Shown in pieces: positions 45,710-55,014 of a DNA stretch of 64,000 bases (positions are counted from its first letter, which is position 1; every line of letters starts with the position of its first letter). The notes beneath the pieces were generated by a model. That model was not told the DNA's origin, ran no database searches, and saw only the letters and a program-made list of their open reading frames with translations. The translations under genes were made by a program, and so were the position numbers. The stretch spans positions 1-64,000 of the forward strand of contig CANCUP010000002.1 of the NCBI GenBank assembly GCA_947381325.1, in the 5' to 3' direction. This stretch comes from Comamonadaceae bacterium. Lineage in GTDB: Bacteria > Pseudomonadota > Gammaproteobacteria > Burkholderiales > Burkholderiaceae_C.

Positions 45710-46543
45710 ATGACCCCCACCTCATCCTCCTCTTCCACTATGACGCCCTTGGTCGAACTGCGCGACATCCGCTTTGGCTACGGCGAGCGCGTGATCCTGG
45801 ATGGCATCAGCTTGACCGTGCCGCGTGGCAAGGTCACGGCCTTGATGGGCGCGTCAGGTGGCGGCAAAACCACGGTCTTGCGCCTGATCGGCGGGCAGTA
45901 CCGTGCCCAGTCAGGCAGCTTGACATTTGACGGCCAAGAAATCTCCACCCTCGACCCAGCAGGCTTGTATGCCGTGCGCCGTCGCATGGGCATGTTGTTT
46001 CAGTTTGGCGCCTTATTCACCGACTTGAGTGTGTTTGACAACGTGGCGTTTCCCCTGCGTGAGCACACCGACTTGAGCGAGTCCATGGTGCGCGACATCG
46101 TGCTGATGAAGCTCGAAGCCGTGGGCTTGCGCGGCGCACGCGATCTGATGCCCTCAGAAGTCTCAGGCGGCATGGCGCGTCGTGTTGCCCTGGCCCGCGC
46201 CATGGCGCTGGACCCGCAACTGGTGATGTACGACGAGCCTTTTGCGGGCTTGGACCCCATTTCGCTAGGCACCGCTGCGCGTTTGATTCGCCAGCTCAAC
46301 GACACCTTGGGGTTGACCAGTGTCATCGTGTCGCACGACTTGGACGAAACCTTCCACATTGCCGATCAGGTGATCGTGCTGGCCAACGGCAAGATCGCGG
46401 CTCAGGGCACGCCCGACGAGGTGCGCCACAGCACCGACCCCTTGGTGCACCAGTTTGTCAGCGCAGCGCCTGAAGGGCCGGTGCGCTTTCATTACCCCGG
46501 CCCCTCTGTGGCGCAAGATTTTGGCGTGGGAGGTTCGCTGTGA
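45710..46543 (+). CDS. mlaF: Phospholipid ABC transporter ATPase MlaF
   Basis: A 277-residue cytoplasmic ATPase of the Mla system, which maintains outer-membrane lipid asymmetry by moving phospholipids between membranes. Walker [10 protein letters not shown], signature [13 protein letters not shown] and Walker [14 protein letters not shown] are present; the MARR variant of the signature is typical of MlaF. No ribosome site precedes the ATG at 45710; ATG 45740 (MTPLVELRD) is an alternative, and the intervening residues are a poly-Ser stretch. It opens a six-gene operon mlaFEDACB. Confidence 0.93.
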   Translation: MTPTSSSSSTMTPLVELRDIRFGYGERVILDGISLTVPRGKVTALMGASGGGKTTVLRLIGGQYRAQSGSLTFDGQEISTLDPAGLYAVRRRMGMLFQFGALFTDLSVFDNVAFPLREHTDLSESMVRDIVLMKLEAVGLRGARDLMPSEVSGGMARRVALARAMALDPQLVMYDEPFAGLDPISLGTAARLIRQLNDTLGLTSVIVSHDLDETFHIADQVIVLANGKIAAQGTPDEVRHSTDPLVHQFVSAAPEGPVRFHYPGPSVAQDFGVGGSL

Positions 46544-47316
46544 AGTTCATTGCCAACGTCGGCTTCGCCATTCGCAGCTACTTGACCAACTTGGGCCAGG
46601 GCACACGTTTGTTCGTGCGCCTGGTCAGCTTGTTTGGCGACAACATGCGCCGCTTTGGCTTGGTGCGCGACCAAATCCATTTCTTGGGCAATTACTCGCT
46701 GGCCATCATTGCCGTGTCGGGCCTGTTCGTGGGGTTCGTGCTCAGCTTGCAGGGCTACTACACCTTGCAGCGCTACGGCTCGTCCGAAGCACTGGGCTTG
46801 CTGGTGGCCCTGAGCCTGGTGCGCGAGTTGGGCCCGGTGGTCAGTGCCTTGTTGTTCGCTGGCCGTGCCGGTACCTCGCTCACCGCCGAAATTGGCCTGA
46901 TGAAAGCGGGCGAACAACTCAGTGCCATGGACCTGATGGCGGTCGATCCGGTGCGTCGCATTTTGGGTCCGCGTTTTTGGGGCGGCATCCTCACCATGCC
47001 TTTGCTGGCGGCTGTCTTCAGCGCCGTGGGGGTGTTGGGAGGCTGGATGGTCGGCGTGCTCATGATCGGTGTCGATGCGGGCTCTTTTTGGAGCCAGATG
47101 CAAGGCGGTGTTGACGTTTGGAAAGACGTGGGCAACGGGGTGGTGAAAAGTTTTGTCTTTGGCGTCACCGTGACTTTTGTGGCCTTGCTTCAAGGCTATG
47201 AAGCACAGCCCACGCCTGAAGGCGTGTCGCGCGCCACCACCCGCACGGTGGTGGTGGCTTCTTTGGCGGTGTTGGCCTTGGACTTTGTTCTGACGGCCAT
47301 GATGTTCAGTATTTAA
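46540..47316 (+). CDS. mlaE: Phospholipid ABC transporter permease MlaE
   Basis: A 258-residue inner-membrane permease with about five or six helices. The conserved block [27 protein letters not shown]...TEQLSAM-type (here [14 protein letters not shown]) is the MlaE signature. It binds MlaF, MlaB and the MlaD hexamer. The GTG start at 46540 overlaps the mlaF stop. Confidence 0.95.
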   Translation: MKFIANVGFAIRSYLTNLGQGTRLFVRLVSLFGDNMRRFGLVRDQIHFLGNYSLAIIAVSGLFVGFVLSLQGYYTLQRYGSSEALGLLVALSLVRELGPVVSALLFAGRAGTSLTAEIGLMKAGEQLSAMDLMAVDPVRRILGPRFWGGILTMPLLAAVFSAVGVLGGWMVGVLMIGVDAGSFWSQMQGGVDVWKDVGNGVVKSFVFGVTVTFVALLQGYEAQPTPEGVSRATTRTVVVASLAVLALDFVLTAMMFSI

Positions 47317-47331
47317 ATTCGAGGCGACGCA

Positions 47332-47814
47332 ATGCAACGCTCTAAAAATGATCTGTGGGTGGGTTTGTTTGTCCTGTTGGGGGCGGCGGCCATTTTGTTT
47401 TTGGCCCTCAAGTCGGCCAACTTACTGAGCTTGAATTTCCAGTCCACCTATTCGGTGAGTGCAAGGTTTGACAACATCGGCGGCTTGAAGCGCCAAGCGG
47501 CGGTCAAAAGCTCAGGCGTGGTGGTGGGGCGTGTGGAGTCGGTCACCTTCGACGACAAAACCTTCCAAGCCACCGTGACCATGGCCATGGAGAGTCGCTA
47601 CAAATTCCCCAAAGACAGCTCGTTGAAAATTTTGACCAGTGGCTTGTTGGGCGAGCAATACATTGGCATTGAAGCGGGTTCAGAGACCGAGAATTTGGTG
47701 TCGGGCGATCGCATCCAGTCCACCCAGTCGGCCGTCGTGTTGGAAAACCTGATCAGCCAATTCCTCTACAACAAAGCGGCAGATACGCCAGCGGCGCCAG
47801 GTGCTGCGAAATGA
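47332..47814 (+). CDS. mlaD: Phospholipid-binding MCE-domain protein MlaD
   Basis: A 160-residue periplasmic protein with one N-terminal membrane helix (about 8-27) and one MCE domain (about 38-118: FDNIGGLKRQAAVKSSGVVVGRVESV ... GLLGEQYIGI). It forms the hexameric ring above MlaE through which lipids pass. The C-terminal tail is short. Its stop overlaps the mlaA ATG (ATGA). Confidence 0.94.
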   Translation: MQRSKNDLWVGLFVLLGAAAILFLALKSANLLSLNFQSTYSVSARFDNIGGLKRQAAVKSSGVVVGRVESVTFDDKTFQATVTMAMESRYKFPKDSSLKILTSGLLGEQYIGIEAGSETENLVSGDRIQSTQSAVVLENLISQFLYNKAADTPAAPGAAK

Positions 47815-48563
47815 GACAGCCAATTTTCATGCATCGGTTGCGTGCGCTGCTGTGCGCGGCCGCCTTGGCGGGGCTCAGTGGCTGTGCCTCTGGCCCGAAT
47901 GCCAATCCCAAAGACCCACTGGAGCCATTCAACCGCAAGATCTTCAATTTCAACGACACACTCGACAGCAACGTACTCAAGCCAGTGGCCACGGGCTACC
48001 AGAGCGTCACGCCCGATCTGGTTCAAACCGGTGTGCGCAATGTGTTCAACAACTTGTCGGACATGTGGTCCACCGTCAACAGCGGTTTGCAGCTCAAGGG
48101 CCGCGACACCGCCGAGTCGTTCATGCGCGTGGTGGTCAACACGGTGTTGGGTGTCTACGGCATCTTTGACGTAGCGACCGAGATCAAGTTGCAGCGCCAC
48201 ACCGAAGATTTTGGCCAAACCTTGGGTTACTGGGGTGTGCCCAGCGGCCCTTATGTGGTGTTGCCTTTGCTGGGCCCTTCCACCGTGCGTGACACCGCAG
48301 GCTTGCCTGTGGATACGTCGGTCGATGTGGTGCGCAACTTGGACCATGTGCCTACCCGCAACAGTGCCATGGCGCTGCGCATCACCGACAAGCGTGCCGG
48401 TTTGCTCAAGGCGGGCAATCTGCTGGAAGAAGCTTCGTTGGACAAGTACAGCTTCACGCGTGATGCGTATTTGCAGTACCGCCGTTCACAAATCTACGAT
48501 GGCAACCCGCCTGAAGAGGATGAACCCGATTACAGCGCCGAGCCCCCTGCGTCAGCCCAATGA
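47811..48563 (+). CDS. mlaA: Outer-membrane phospholipid-removal lipoprotein MlaA (VacJ)
   Basis: A 250-residue lipoprotein with the lipobox LSGC at about residues 22-25. DPLEPFNRKIFNFND, GRDTAESFMRVVVNTVLGVYGIFDVATE and GPYVVLPLLGPSTVRDTAGLPVD are the MlaA core. It removes phospholipids from the outer leaflet and hands them to MlaC. In E. coli mlaA is unlinked; here it sits between mlaD and mlaC. ATG 47811 overlaps mlaD; ATG 47829 would also leave a good signal peptide. Confidence 0.93.
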   Translation: MRQPIFMHRLRALLCAAALAGLSGCASGPNANPKDPLEPFNRKIFNFNDTLDSNVLKPVATGYQSVTPDLVQTGVRNVFNNLSDMWSTVNSGLQLKGRDTAESFMRVVVNTVLGVYGIFDVATEIKLQRHTEDFGQTLGYWGVPSGPYVVLPLLGPSTVRDTAGLPVDTSVDVVRNLDHVPTRNSAMALRITDKRAGLLKAGNLLEEASLDKYSFTRDAYLQYRRSQIYDGNPPEEDEPDYSAEPPASAQ

Positions 48564-48594
48564 GCTGACAGCACGTTGAACTTTCACTTGATCC

Positions 48595-49281
48595 ATGGAA
48601 TTGAAACCGATGACCTGTTTTTCTCTCACGCGTCGCCATTTGGGCCGTGTTGTGTTTGGGTGGGCCCTGGGGCTGTCGACCAGCTTGGCGATGGGCTCGG
48701 CGGCGTGGGCTGCCGATGACACCGCGGATATGTTCGTCAAACGTTTGTCGACCGAATTACTCGACACGGTCAGAGCCGACAAATCGATCTTGACGGGTGA
48801 CATCAACAAAATCTCGGTGTTGGTCGATCAGCGCGTCATGCCGCATCTGAACTTTCAACGCATGACGGCGTCTGCTGTGGGGCCCGGCTGGCGCCAGGCC
48901 ACGCCCGAACAACAAAAACGCTTGCAAGAAGAGTTCAAGGCTTTGTTGGTGCGCACGTATGCGGGTGCGGTCACCCAGGTGAGTGACCAATCCATTGTGG
49001 TCAAACCTTTGCGCGCAGCAGCAGACGACAAAGAGGTGATCGTGCGCACCGAGGTGCGCGGCAAAGGCGACCCCATTCAGCTGGACTACCGGGTTGAAAA
49101 AGCCCCCGATGCACCGGCGGGTTGGCGCATCTACAACCTCAATGTCATGGGCGTGTGGTTGGTCGACAACTACCGCACCCAGTTCGCCCAAGAGATCAAT
49201 GCCAAAGGCGTGGACGGCTTGATCGCGAGTTTGGCCGAGCGCAACAAAGCCAACAGCGTGCGCAAAGCGGACGCCAAATAA
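48595..49281 (+). CDS. mlaC: Periplasmic phospholipid carrier MlaC
   Basis: A 228-residue soluble carrier that shuttles phospholipids between MlaA and MlaFEDB. The signal region contains a twin-arginine-like SLTRRHLGRVVFG before a hydrophobic stretch ending AAWA, so export could be by Tat or Sec. The core MPHLNFQRMTASAVGPGWRQATPEQQKRLQEEFKALLVRTYAGA-type region (starting near residue 82) is characteristic. ATG at 48595 or 48610. Confidence 0.92.
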   Translation: MELKPMTCFSLTRRHLGRVVFGWALGLSTSLAMGSAAWAADDTADMFVKRLSTELLDTVRADKSILTGDINKISVLVDQRVMPHLNFQRMTASAVGPGWRQATPEQQKRLQEEFKALLVRTYAGAVTQVSDQSIVVKPLRAAADDKEVIVRTEVRGKGDPIQLDYRVEKAPDAPAGWRIYNLNVMGVWLVDNYRTQFAQEINAKGVDGLIASLAERNKANSVRKADAK

Positions 49282-49284
49282 GCC

Positions 49285-49575
49285 ATGACCAGCCCTGCCG
49301 TGTTGCCCGTCGCTTTGCCTGCCGTGTTGACGCAGGCGCAAGCCCAGTCCGTCTCGGACGCCTTGGTCAAAACCTTGCTGGCCAACTTGGCGCAGGGTGG
49401 TCAAGCCGTGGTGGACGCTTCGGCGCTGTCGCAGTTTGATTCGTCCGCGCTGGCGGTGGTGTTGGCCTGTCGCCGTGCGGTGTTGGCGCAGGGCGGGCAG
49501 CTTCAAGTCCAAGGCTTGCCCGAACGCGCTCAAGCCTTGGCGCGCGTCTACGGCGTGACCGATTTGCTCACCTGA
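49285..49575 (+). CDS. mlaB: STAS-domain protein MlaB
   Basis: A 96-residue STAS-domain protein three bases after mlaC. VVDASALSQFDSSALAVVLACRR contains the DSS-type motif at the start of the helix that contacts MlaF. MlaB stabilises and activates the MlaF ATPase. It closes mlaFEDACB; the next ABC gene starts 50 bases on. Confidence 0.9.
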   Translation: MTSPAVLPVALPAVLTQAQAQSVSDALVKTLLANLAQGGQAVVDASALSQFDSSALAVVLACRRAVLAQGGQLQVQGLPERAQALARVYGVTDLLT

Positions 49576-49625
49576 GCGATGCCGCCCGAAGGGTACTGGC
49601 AAAGCCTTAAAATATAAGGCTTCCC

Positions 49626-50546
49626 ATGCCAGCCATCTCCTTCCAATCCGTTTCCAAAACCTATGTCACTGACCGAGGCCCGTTTCAGGCTTTGGACGGT
49701 GTGCGCTTTGACATCGAGCCCGGCGAGTTCTTCGGTTTGCTCGGCCCCAACGGCGCAGGCAAAACCACCTTGATCAGCATCCTTGCCGGTTTGGGCAAGG
49801 CCACGGCAGGGGCCGTGACCGTGCATGGTTTTGATGTCAACACCCAAGCCGCTCAGGCGCGACGCCAATTGGGCGTGGTGCCGCAAGAGTTGGTGTTCGA
49901 CCCCTTCTTCAATGTGCGCGAGACCTTGCGCTTTCAGTCGGGCTACTTTGGGGTGGCGCACAACGACGACTGGATTGATGAGTTGCTGCACAGTCTTGGC
50001 TTGGCCGACAAGGCCCACCACAACATGCGCCAACTCTCGGGTGGCATGAAGCGTCGCGTTTTGGTGGCGCAGGCCCTGGTACACAAACCCCCAGTCATCG
50101 TGCTCGACGAGCCGACCGCTGGCGTGGACGTGGAGCTGCGCCAAACCCTTTGGCAGTTCATTGCCAAGCTCAACAAACAAGGCCACACCGTGTTGTTGAC
50201 CACGCACTACCTGGAAGAGGCCGAGGCCTTGTGCAGCCGCATTGCGATGCTCAAGCAGGGCAAGGTGGTGGCGCTTGACAGCACCAGCGAGTTGCTCAAA
50301 GCGGCGTCGAGCACCGTGCTGCGCTTCAAGCTCGATGCCGAGTTGCCTGCCGCCTTGGCTGCCAAGGCGCGTGTCACAGGCCGCATCGTGCAATTGCCCG
50401 CCAACGATGCGCTGGAGATTGAGCGCTACTTGGCCGCAGTGCGTGAAGCGGGCTTGGTGGCCGAAGACATTGAGATTCGCAAAGCCGATTTGGAAGATGT
50501 GTTTTTGGACGTGATGTCCTCTCACCCGGATGAGGTGCGCGCATGA
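49626..50546 (+). CDS. ABC transporter ATP-binding protein (YadG-like)
   Basis: A 306-residue ABC ATPase. Walker A GPNGAGKTT (near 40-48), signature LSGGMKRRVLVAQAL and Walker B VIVLDEPTAGVD are canonical; the C-terminal ~90 residues are the extra domain of the NodI/DrrA/YadG group. With the next gene it forms an ABC-2 type exporter of unknown substrate, conserved beside mla and ibaG-murA in betaproteobacteria, which suggests an envelope role (inference). Confidence 0.9.
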   Translation: MPAISFQSVSKTYVTDRGPFQALDGVRFDIEPGEFFGLLGPNGAGKTTLISILAGLGKATAGAVTVHGFDVNTQAAQARRQLGVVPQELVFDPFFNVRETLRFQSGYFGVAHNDDWIDELLHSLGLADKAHHNMRQLSGGMKRRVLVAQALVHKPPVIVLDEPTAGVDVELRQTLWQFIAKLNKQGHTVLLTTHYLEEAEALCSRIAMLKQGKVVALDSTSELLKAASSTVLRFKLDAELPAALAAKARVTGRIVQLPANDALEIERYLAAVREAGLVAEDIEIRKADLEDVFLDVMSSHPDEVRA

Positions 50547-51322
50547 CCGGCTGGACTGCCCTGTTTTATAAAGAAGTGATGCGCTTTTGGAAAGTCGGTT
50601 TCCAAACGGTCGCTGCGCCTGTCTTGACGGCGGTGCTGTACCTGCTGATCTTTGGTCATGTGCTGGAAGACCGGGTGCAGGTCTACAGCGGGGTGAGCTA
50701 CACCGCGTTCTTGATCCCTGGCTTGGTGATGATGAGTGTGTTGCAAAACGCGTTTGCCAACAGCTCGTCGTCCTTGGTGCAGAGCAAGATCATGGGCAAT
50801 TTGGTGTTCTTGTTGCTCACGCCCTTGTCGCATTGGAATTGGTTTTTGGCCTACACCTTGTCGGCCATGGTGCGTGGCTTGGTGGTGGGCTTTGGCGTGC
50901 TGCTGGTGACCAGTGTGTTTGTCTGGCAATCCTCGGTGCTCAGCGTCTCGCTCTTGCCGGCTTACCCACTGTGGGCTTTGGTGTTTGCCGTTTGTGGTGC
51001 GGCGATGCTCGGTTGTCTGGGGCTGATCGCCGGTTTGTGGGCTGACAAATTTGACCAAATGGCCGCGTTTCAAAATTTCGTCATCATGCCGATGACGTTT
51101 TTGAGCGGCGTGTTTTATTCCATCCATTCCTTGCCCAGTTTTTGGCAAGGCGTGAGCCACCTCAACCCCTTCTTCTACATGATCGACGGTTTTCGTTATG
51201 GCTTTTTCGGCCAAAGCGATGTCTCGCCCTGGTTGAGTCTGGGCTTGGTGTTGACATGCCTGAGCCTGGTGTCGGGCGTGGCCCTGCACTTGCTGCGCAC
51301 AGGCTACAAAATTAGAGGCTAA
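50543..51322 (+). CDS. ABC-2 type permease (YadH-like)
   Basis: A 259-residue inner-membrane permease with about six helices. The ABC-2 signature region AAFQNFVIMPMTFLSGVFYSIHSLP is clear near residues 172-197. The ATG at 50543 overlaps the ATPase stop (ATGA), so the two are translationally coupled. Substrate unknown. Confidence 0.9.
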   Translation: MTGWTALFYKEVMRFWKVGFQTVAAPVLTAVLYLLIFGHVLEDRVQVYSGVSYTAFLIPGLVMMSVLQNAFANSSSSLVQSKIMGNLVFLLLTPLSHWNWFLAYTLSAMVRGLVVGFGVLLVTSVFVWQSSVLSVSLLPAYPLWALVFAVCGAAMLGCLGLIAGLWADKFDQMAAFQNFVIMPMTFLSGVFYSIHSLPSFWQGVSHLNPFFYMIDGFRYGFFGQSDVSPWLSLGLVLTCLSLVSGVALHLLRTGYKIRG

Positions 51323-51330
51323 GAAGCACC

Positions 51331-51585
51331 ATGACTGCACAAGAACTTCAAGCATTGATTGCTGCCAAGCTGCCCTGCGAACATTTGCAGGTTGACGGCG
51401 ATGGCCGTCACTGGTACGCCACCTTGGTATCGACCGAGTTTGAGGGCAAGCGTCTGATTCAGCGCCACCAGCGGGTGTATGCCACGTTGGGCCAAAAAAT
51501 GCAGACGGACGAAGTCCACGCCTTGTCGATGAAAACCTACACCCCCGCCGAGTGGCAAGCCCTGCCCGCTGCTGACCGCGCTTGA
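51331..51585 (+). CDS. BolA/IbaG family protein
   Basis: An 84-residue BolA-fold protein. The VDGDGRHWYATLVSTEFEGKRLIQRHQRVYATLG region carries the conserved FxGkxxvxrHrlVy-type pattern and a metal-ligand His. It is just upstream of murA, where IbaG (YrbA) lies in E. coli. BolA/IbaG proteins bind a [2Fe-2S] cluster with monothiol glutaredoxins. Position supports IbaG rather than BolA. Confidence 0.88.
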   Translation: MTAQELQALIAAKLPCEHLQVDGDGRHWYATLVSTEFEGKRLIQRHQRVYATLGQKMQTDEVHALSMKTYTPAEWQALPAADRA

Positions 51586-51597
51586 GCACGAAACACA

Positions 51598-52878
51598 ATG
51601 GATAAATTATTGATTCGCGGTGGCCGCACATTGAAGGGCGAGGTGCAGATCTCTGGCGCCAAGAACGCCGCTTTGCCCGAGCTGTGCGCGGCCTTGTTGA
51701 CCGACCAGTCTGTGGTGTTGGGCAATGTGCCGCAGCTGCAAGACGTGGCCACCATGCTCAAGCTCATTCGCAACATGGGCGTCACCGCCGAGCGTGATGA
51801 GTCTGGCGCTGTCCATTTGAATGCAGGAAGTTTGAACAACCCCGAAGCGCCTTACGAGTTGGTCAAAACCATGCGTGCCTCGGTCTTGGCTTTGGGGCCC
51901 TTGCTCGCGCGTTTTGGCCATGCCAAGGTGTCGCTGCCCGGCGGTTGTGCCATTGGCTCGCGCCCGGTCGATCAGCACATCAAGGGCCTGCAGGCCATGG
52001 GTGCCGAGATTGAAGTGGCGCACGGCTACATGCTGGCCAAGCTCAAACCGGGTTTGACGCGCTTGAAGGGCGCGCGCATTGCCACCGACATGGTGACCGT
52101 CACGGGCACCGAAAACTTCCTGATGGCCGCTGCTTTGGCCGACGGCGAGACGGTCTTGGAAAACGCTGCCCAAGAGCCTGAAATCCCTGATTTGGCGGAA
52201 ATGCTGATCGCCATGGGCGCCAAGATTGAAGGACACGGCAGCAGCCGCATTCACATCCAAGGCGTGAGCCGTTTGAACGGCTGTCACCACCAGGTGGTGG
52301 CTGACCGCATTGAAGCGGGCACTTTTTTGTGTGCCGTGGCGGCCACGGGGGGTGATGTGTTCTTGCGCCATGCGCGGGCCGACCATTTGGATGCGGTCAT
52401 CGACAAGCTGCGCGATGCTGGTGCCACCGTCACTGCCACCCCTGAGGGCATCCGCATTCAAGGCGCAGCCCCCGCGTTTGCGCACCTGAAGGCACAAAAC
52501 TTCCGCACCACCGAATACCCCGGCTTTCCCACCGACATGCAAGCGCAGTTCATGGTGCTCAACGCCATCGCCCAAGGCGCGTCCAAGGTGACCGAGACCA
52601 TTTTTGAAAACCGCTTCATGCACGTCAACGAGTTGGTGCGCTTGGGTGCGCACATTCAGATCGACGGCAAGGTGGCGGTGCTCGAAGGCGTGCCCCAGTT
52701 GTCGGGTGCCACCGTCATGGCCACCGACTTGCGCGCTTCGGCGTCGCTGGTGATTGCCGGCTTGGTGGCCGAAGGCGAGACCTTGGTCGATCGCATCTAC
52801 CACCTCGACCGAGGTTACGACAAGATGGAAGCCAAGCTGCGCGCTATTGGCGCTGACATCGAAAGAGTCAAGCAGTGA
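51598..52878 (+). CDS. murA: UDP-N-acetylglucosamine 1-carboxyvinyltransferase
   Basis: A 426-residue enzyme catalysing the first committed step of peptidoglycan synthesis, adding enolpyruvate from PEP to UDP-GlcNAc. Lys22 (SGAKNAALP) and the reactive Cys117 in [10 protein letters not shown], the fosfomycin target, are both present. It starts with ATG at 51598, 12 bases after the ibaG-like gene. A 97-base gap then leads to hisG. Confidence 0.97.
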   Translation: MDKLLIRGGRTLKGEVQISGAKNAALPELCAALLTDQSVVLGNVPQLQDVATMLKLIRNMGVTAERDESGAVHLNAGSLNNPEAPYELVKTMRASVLALGPLLARFGHAKVSLPGGCAIGSRPVDQHIKGLQAMGAEIEVAHGYMLAKLKPGLTRLKGARIATDMVTVTGTENFLMAAALADGETVLENAAQEPEIPDLAEMLIAMGAKIEGHGSSRIHIQGVSRLNGCHHQVVADRIEAGTFLCAVAATGGDVFLRHARADHLDAVIDKLRDAGATVTATPEGIRIQGAAPAFAHLKAQNFRTTEYPGFPTDMQAQFMVLNAIAQGASKVTETIFENRFMHVNELVRLGAHIQIDGKVAVLEGVPQLSGATVMATDLRASASLVIAGLVAEGETLVDRIYHLDRGYDKMEAKLRAIGADIERVKQ

Positions 52879-52975
52879 TCCGCGCGCGCGCCACTGCATG
52901 TCCTGCGCTGCTTCCTGAGCAGGCCCTCGCAGTCCAGGGCGAACCGGCGGCGCTCACGCCATGAAAGGACAAAAC

Positions 52976-53647
52976 ATGATCACACTCGCGCTCTCTAAAG
53001 GCCGCATCTTTGACGAAACCATGCCGCTGCTCAAAGCCGCAGGCATTGAGGTGTTGGAAGACCCCGAAAAATCGCGCAAGCTGATCTTGCCCACCAACCA
53101 CGCCAACGTGCGTGTGGTGCTGGTGCGTGCCTCGGATGTGCCCACCTACGTGCAGTACGGCGGGGCCGATTTGGGCGTGACCGGCTTGGACACCTTGATC
53201 GAACACGGTGGAGGCTATGCCAACGGCGTGGCGGCTACGGGCCTGTACCAGCCGCTGGACTTGCAAATTGCCAAATGCCGCATGAGCGTGGCGGTGCGGG
53301 CAGACTTTGACTACGCGGCCCAGGTCAAGCAGGGCGCACGCTTGAAGGTGGCCACCAAATACACCGCGATTGCGCGTGATTTTTTTGCCTCCAAGGGCGT
53401 CCACGTCGACATGGTCAAGCTGTATGGCTCCATGGAGTTGGCGCCACTCACTGGCTTGGCAGACGCCATCGTTGACTTGGTGTCGACGGGCAACACGCTC
53501 AAGGCCAACCACTTGGTGGAGGTCGAACGCATCATGGACATCAGCTCGCGTTTGGTGGTCAACCAAGCGGCCCTCAAAATGAAGCAAGCGCCCATTCGCC
53601 GCATCATCGATGCGTTTGAAGCCGCCTTGCCCGCCCTTAACCCTTAA
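52976..53647 (+). CDS. hisG: ATP phosphoribosyltransferase, short form
   Basis: A 223-residue catalytic subunit for the first step of histidine synthesis. [18 protein letters not shown] and [15 protein letters not shown] are family markers; the phosphate-binding segment is [14 protein letters not shown]. The short form lacks the C-terminal regulatory domain and needs HisZ, which is not in the window. The ATG at 52976 is preferred to 52961 because aaagga (52964-52969) is correctly spaced for it. It opens the his cluster. Confidence 0.95.
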   Translation: MITLALSKGRIFDETMPLLKAAGIEVLEDPEKSRKLILPTNHANVRVVLVRASDVPTYVQYGGADLGVTGLDTLIEHGGGYANGVAATGLYQPLDLQIAKCRMSVAVRADFDYAAQVKQGARLKVATKYTAIARDFFASKGVHVDMVKLYGSMELAPLTGLADAIVDLVSTGNTLKANHLVEVERIMDISSRLVVNQAALKMKQAPIRRIIDAFEAALPALNP

Positions 53648-53666
53648 CTTCTGACACGCACCTGCC

Positions 53667-55013
53667 ATGGCACAACCGCTTCGTCTCTCGACCACAAGCC
53701 CAACCTTTGAAGCCGATTTCAAAGCCCGCTTGCATTGGTCTGCCGACACCGATGCTGCCATTGAGCAACGTGTGGCCGAGATCTTGGCCGATGTGCGCGC
53801 ACGCGGCGACGCCGCAGTGCTGGAATACACCGAGCGCTTCGACGGCTTGAAGGCCCACAGCATGGCCGCGCTGGAGTTGACGCAGGCCGAGCTCAAAGCC
53901 GCTTTCGACGGTTTGCCCAACGCGCAGCGCGAGGCCTTGCAGGCAGCGGCGGCCCGGGTGCGCAGCTACCACGAGGCGCAACGCAAAGCCAGCGGCGAGA
54001 GCTGGAGCTACCGCGACGCCGATGGCACCTTGCTGGGCCAAAAAGTCACGCCCCTGGACCGCGTGGGCATTTACGTGCCAGGTGGCAAAGCGGCTTACCC
54101 ATCGAGTGTGTTGATGAATGCCATTCCCGCCCACGTGGCCGGGGTGGGCGAGATCATCATGGTGGTGCCCGCGCCCGCCCGCGACAAAAATTCGGCACAT
54201 GCTGCACAGGGCGAGCGCAACCCCTTGGTGCTGGCCGCGGCCTATGTGGCAGGGGTCAGCCGTGCTTTCACCATTGGCGGCGCGCAAGCGGTGGCAGCGT
54301 TGGCCTACGGCACGGCCACGGTGCCAGCGGTCGACAAAGTCACGGGCCCTGGCAACGCCTATGTGGCGGCCGCCAAGCGCCGTGTGTTTGGCACTGTGGG
54401 CATCGACATGATTGCGGGTCCGAGCGAAATTTTGGTGTTGGCAGACGGCTCCACCCCACCCGATTGGGTGGCGATGGATTTGTTCAGCCAGGCCGAGCAC
54501 GACGAGCTGGCGCAAAGCGTGTTGCTGTGTCCCGATTCGGCCTACATTGACCGTGTGCAAGCCGAGATCGAGCGGTTGCTGCCGCAGATGCCACGGCGCG
54601 CCATCATCGAAAAATCGCTCAATGGCCGTGGGGTGTTGATTCATACCCGCAGCATGGAAGAGGCCTGCGCCATCAGCAACCGCATTGCGCCCGAGCACTT
54701 GGAAGTGTCGAGCCATGAACCGCATCGCTGGGAGCCGTTGCTCAAGCACGCGGGGGCCATCTTCTTGGGGGCCTACACCAGCGAGAGCTTGGGCGATTAC
54801 TGTGCGGGCCCCAACCATGTGTTGCCCACCAGTGGCACCGCACGCTTTAGCTCGCCATTGGGGGTGTACGACTTTCAAAAGCGCAGCAGCCTGATTGAGG
54901 TGAGCGAGCAGGGGGCGCAGACGCTGGGCAAGATTGCCGCTGTGTTGGCCTATGGCGAAGGCTTGCAAGCCCACGCCATGGCGGCTGAGTTCCGTTTGAA
55001 GAAAAGCAACTGA
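53667..55013 (+). CDS. hisD: Histidinol dehydrogenase
   Basis: A 448-residue zinc enzyme that oxidises histidinol to histidine in two NAD steps. [38 protein letters not shown], the SQAEHDE metal region and [12 protein letters not shown] are all canonical. It is 19 bases after hisG and one base before hisC. Confidence 0.97.
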   Translation: MAQPLRLSTTSPTFEADFKARLHWSADTDAAIEQRVAEILADVRARGDAAVLEYTERFDGLKAHSMAALELTQAELKAAFDGLPNAQREALQAAAARVRSYHEAQRKASGESWSYRDADGTLLGQKVTPLDRVGIYVPGGKAAYPSSVLMNAIPAHVAGVGEIIMVVPAPARDKNSAHAAQGERNPLVLAAAYVAGVSRAFTIGGAQAVAALAYGTATVPAVDKVTGPGNAYVAAAKRRVFGTVGIDMIAGPSEILVLADGSTPPDWVAMDLFSQAEHDELAQSVLLCPDSAYIDRVQAEIERLLPQMPRRAIIEKSLNGRGVLIHTRSMEEACAISNRIAPEHLEVSSHEPHRWEPLLKHAGAIFLGAYTSESLGDYCAGPNHVLPTSGTARFSSPLGVYDFQKRSSLIEVSEQGAQTLGKIAAVLAYGEGLQAHAMAAEFRLKKSN

Positions 55014-55014
55014 C

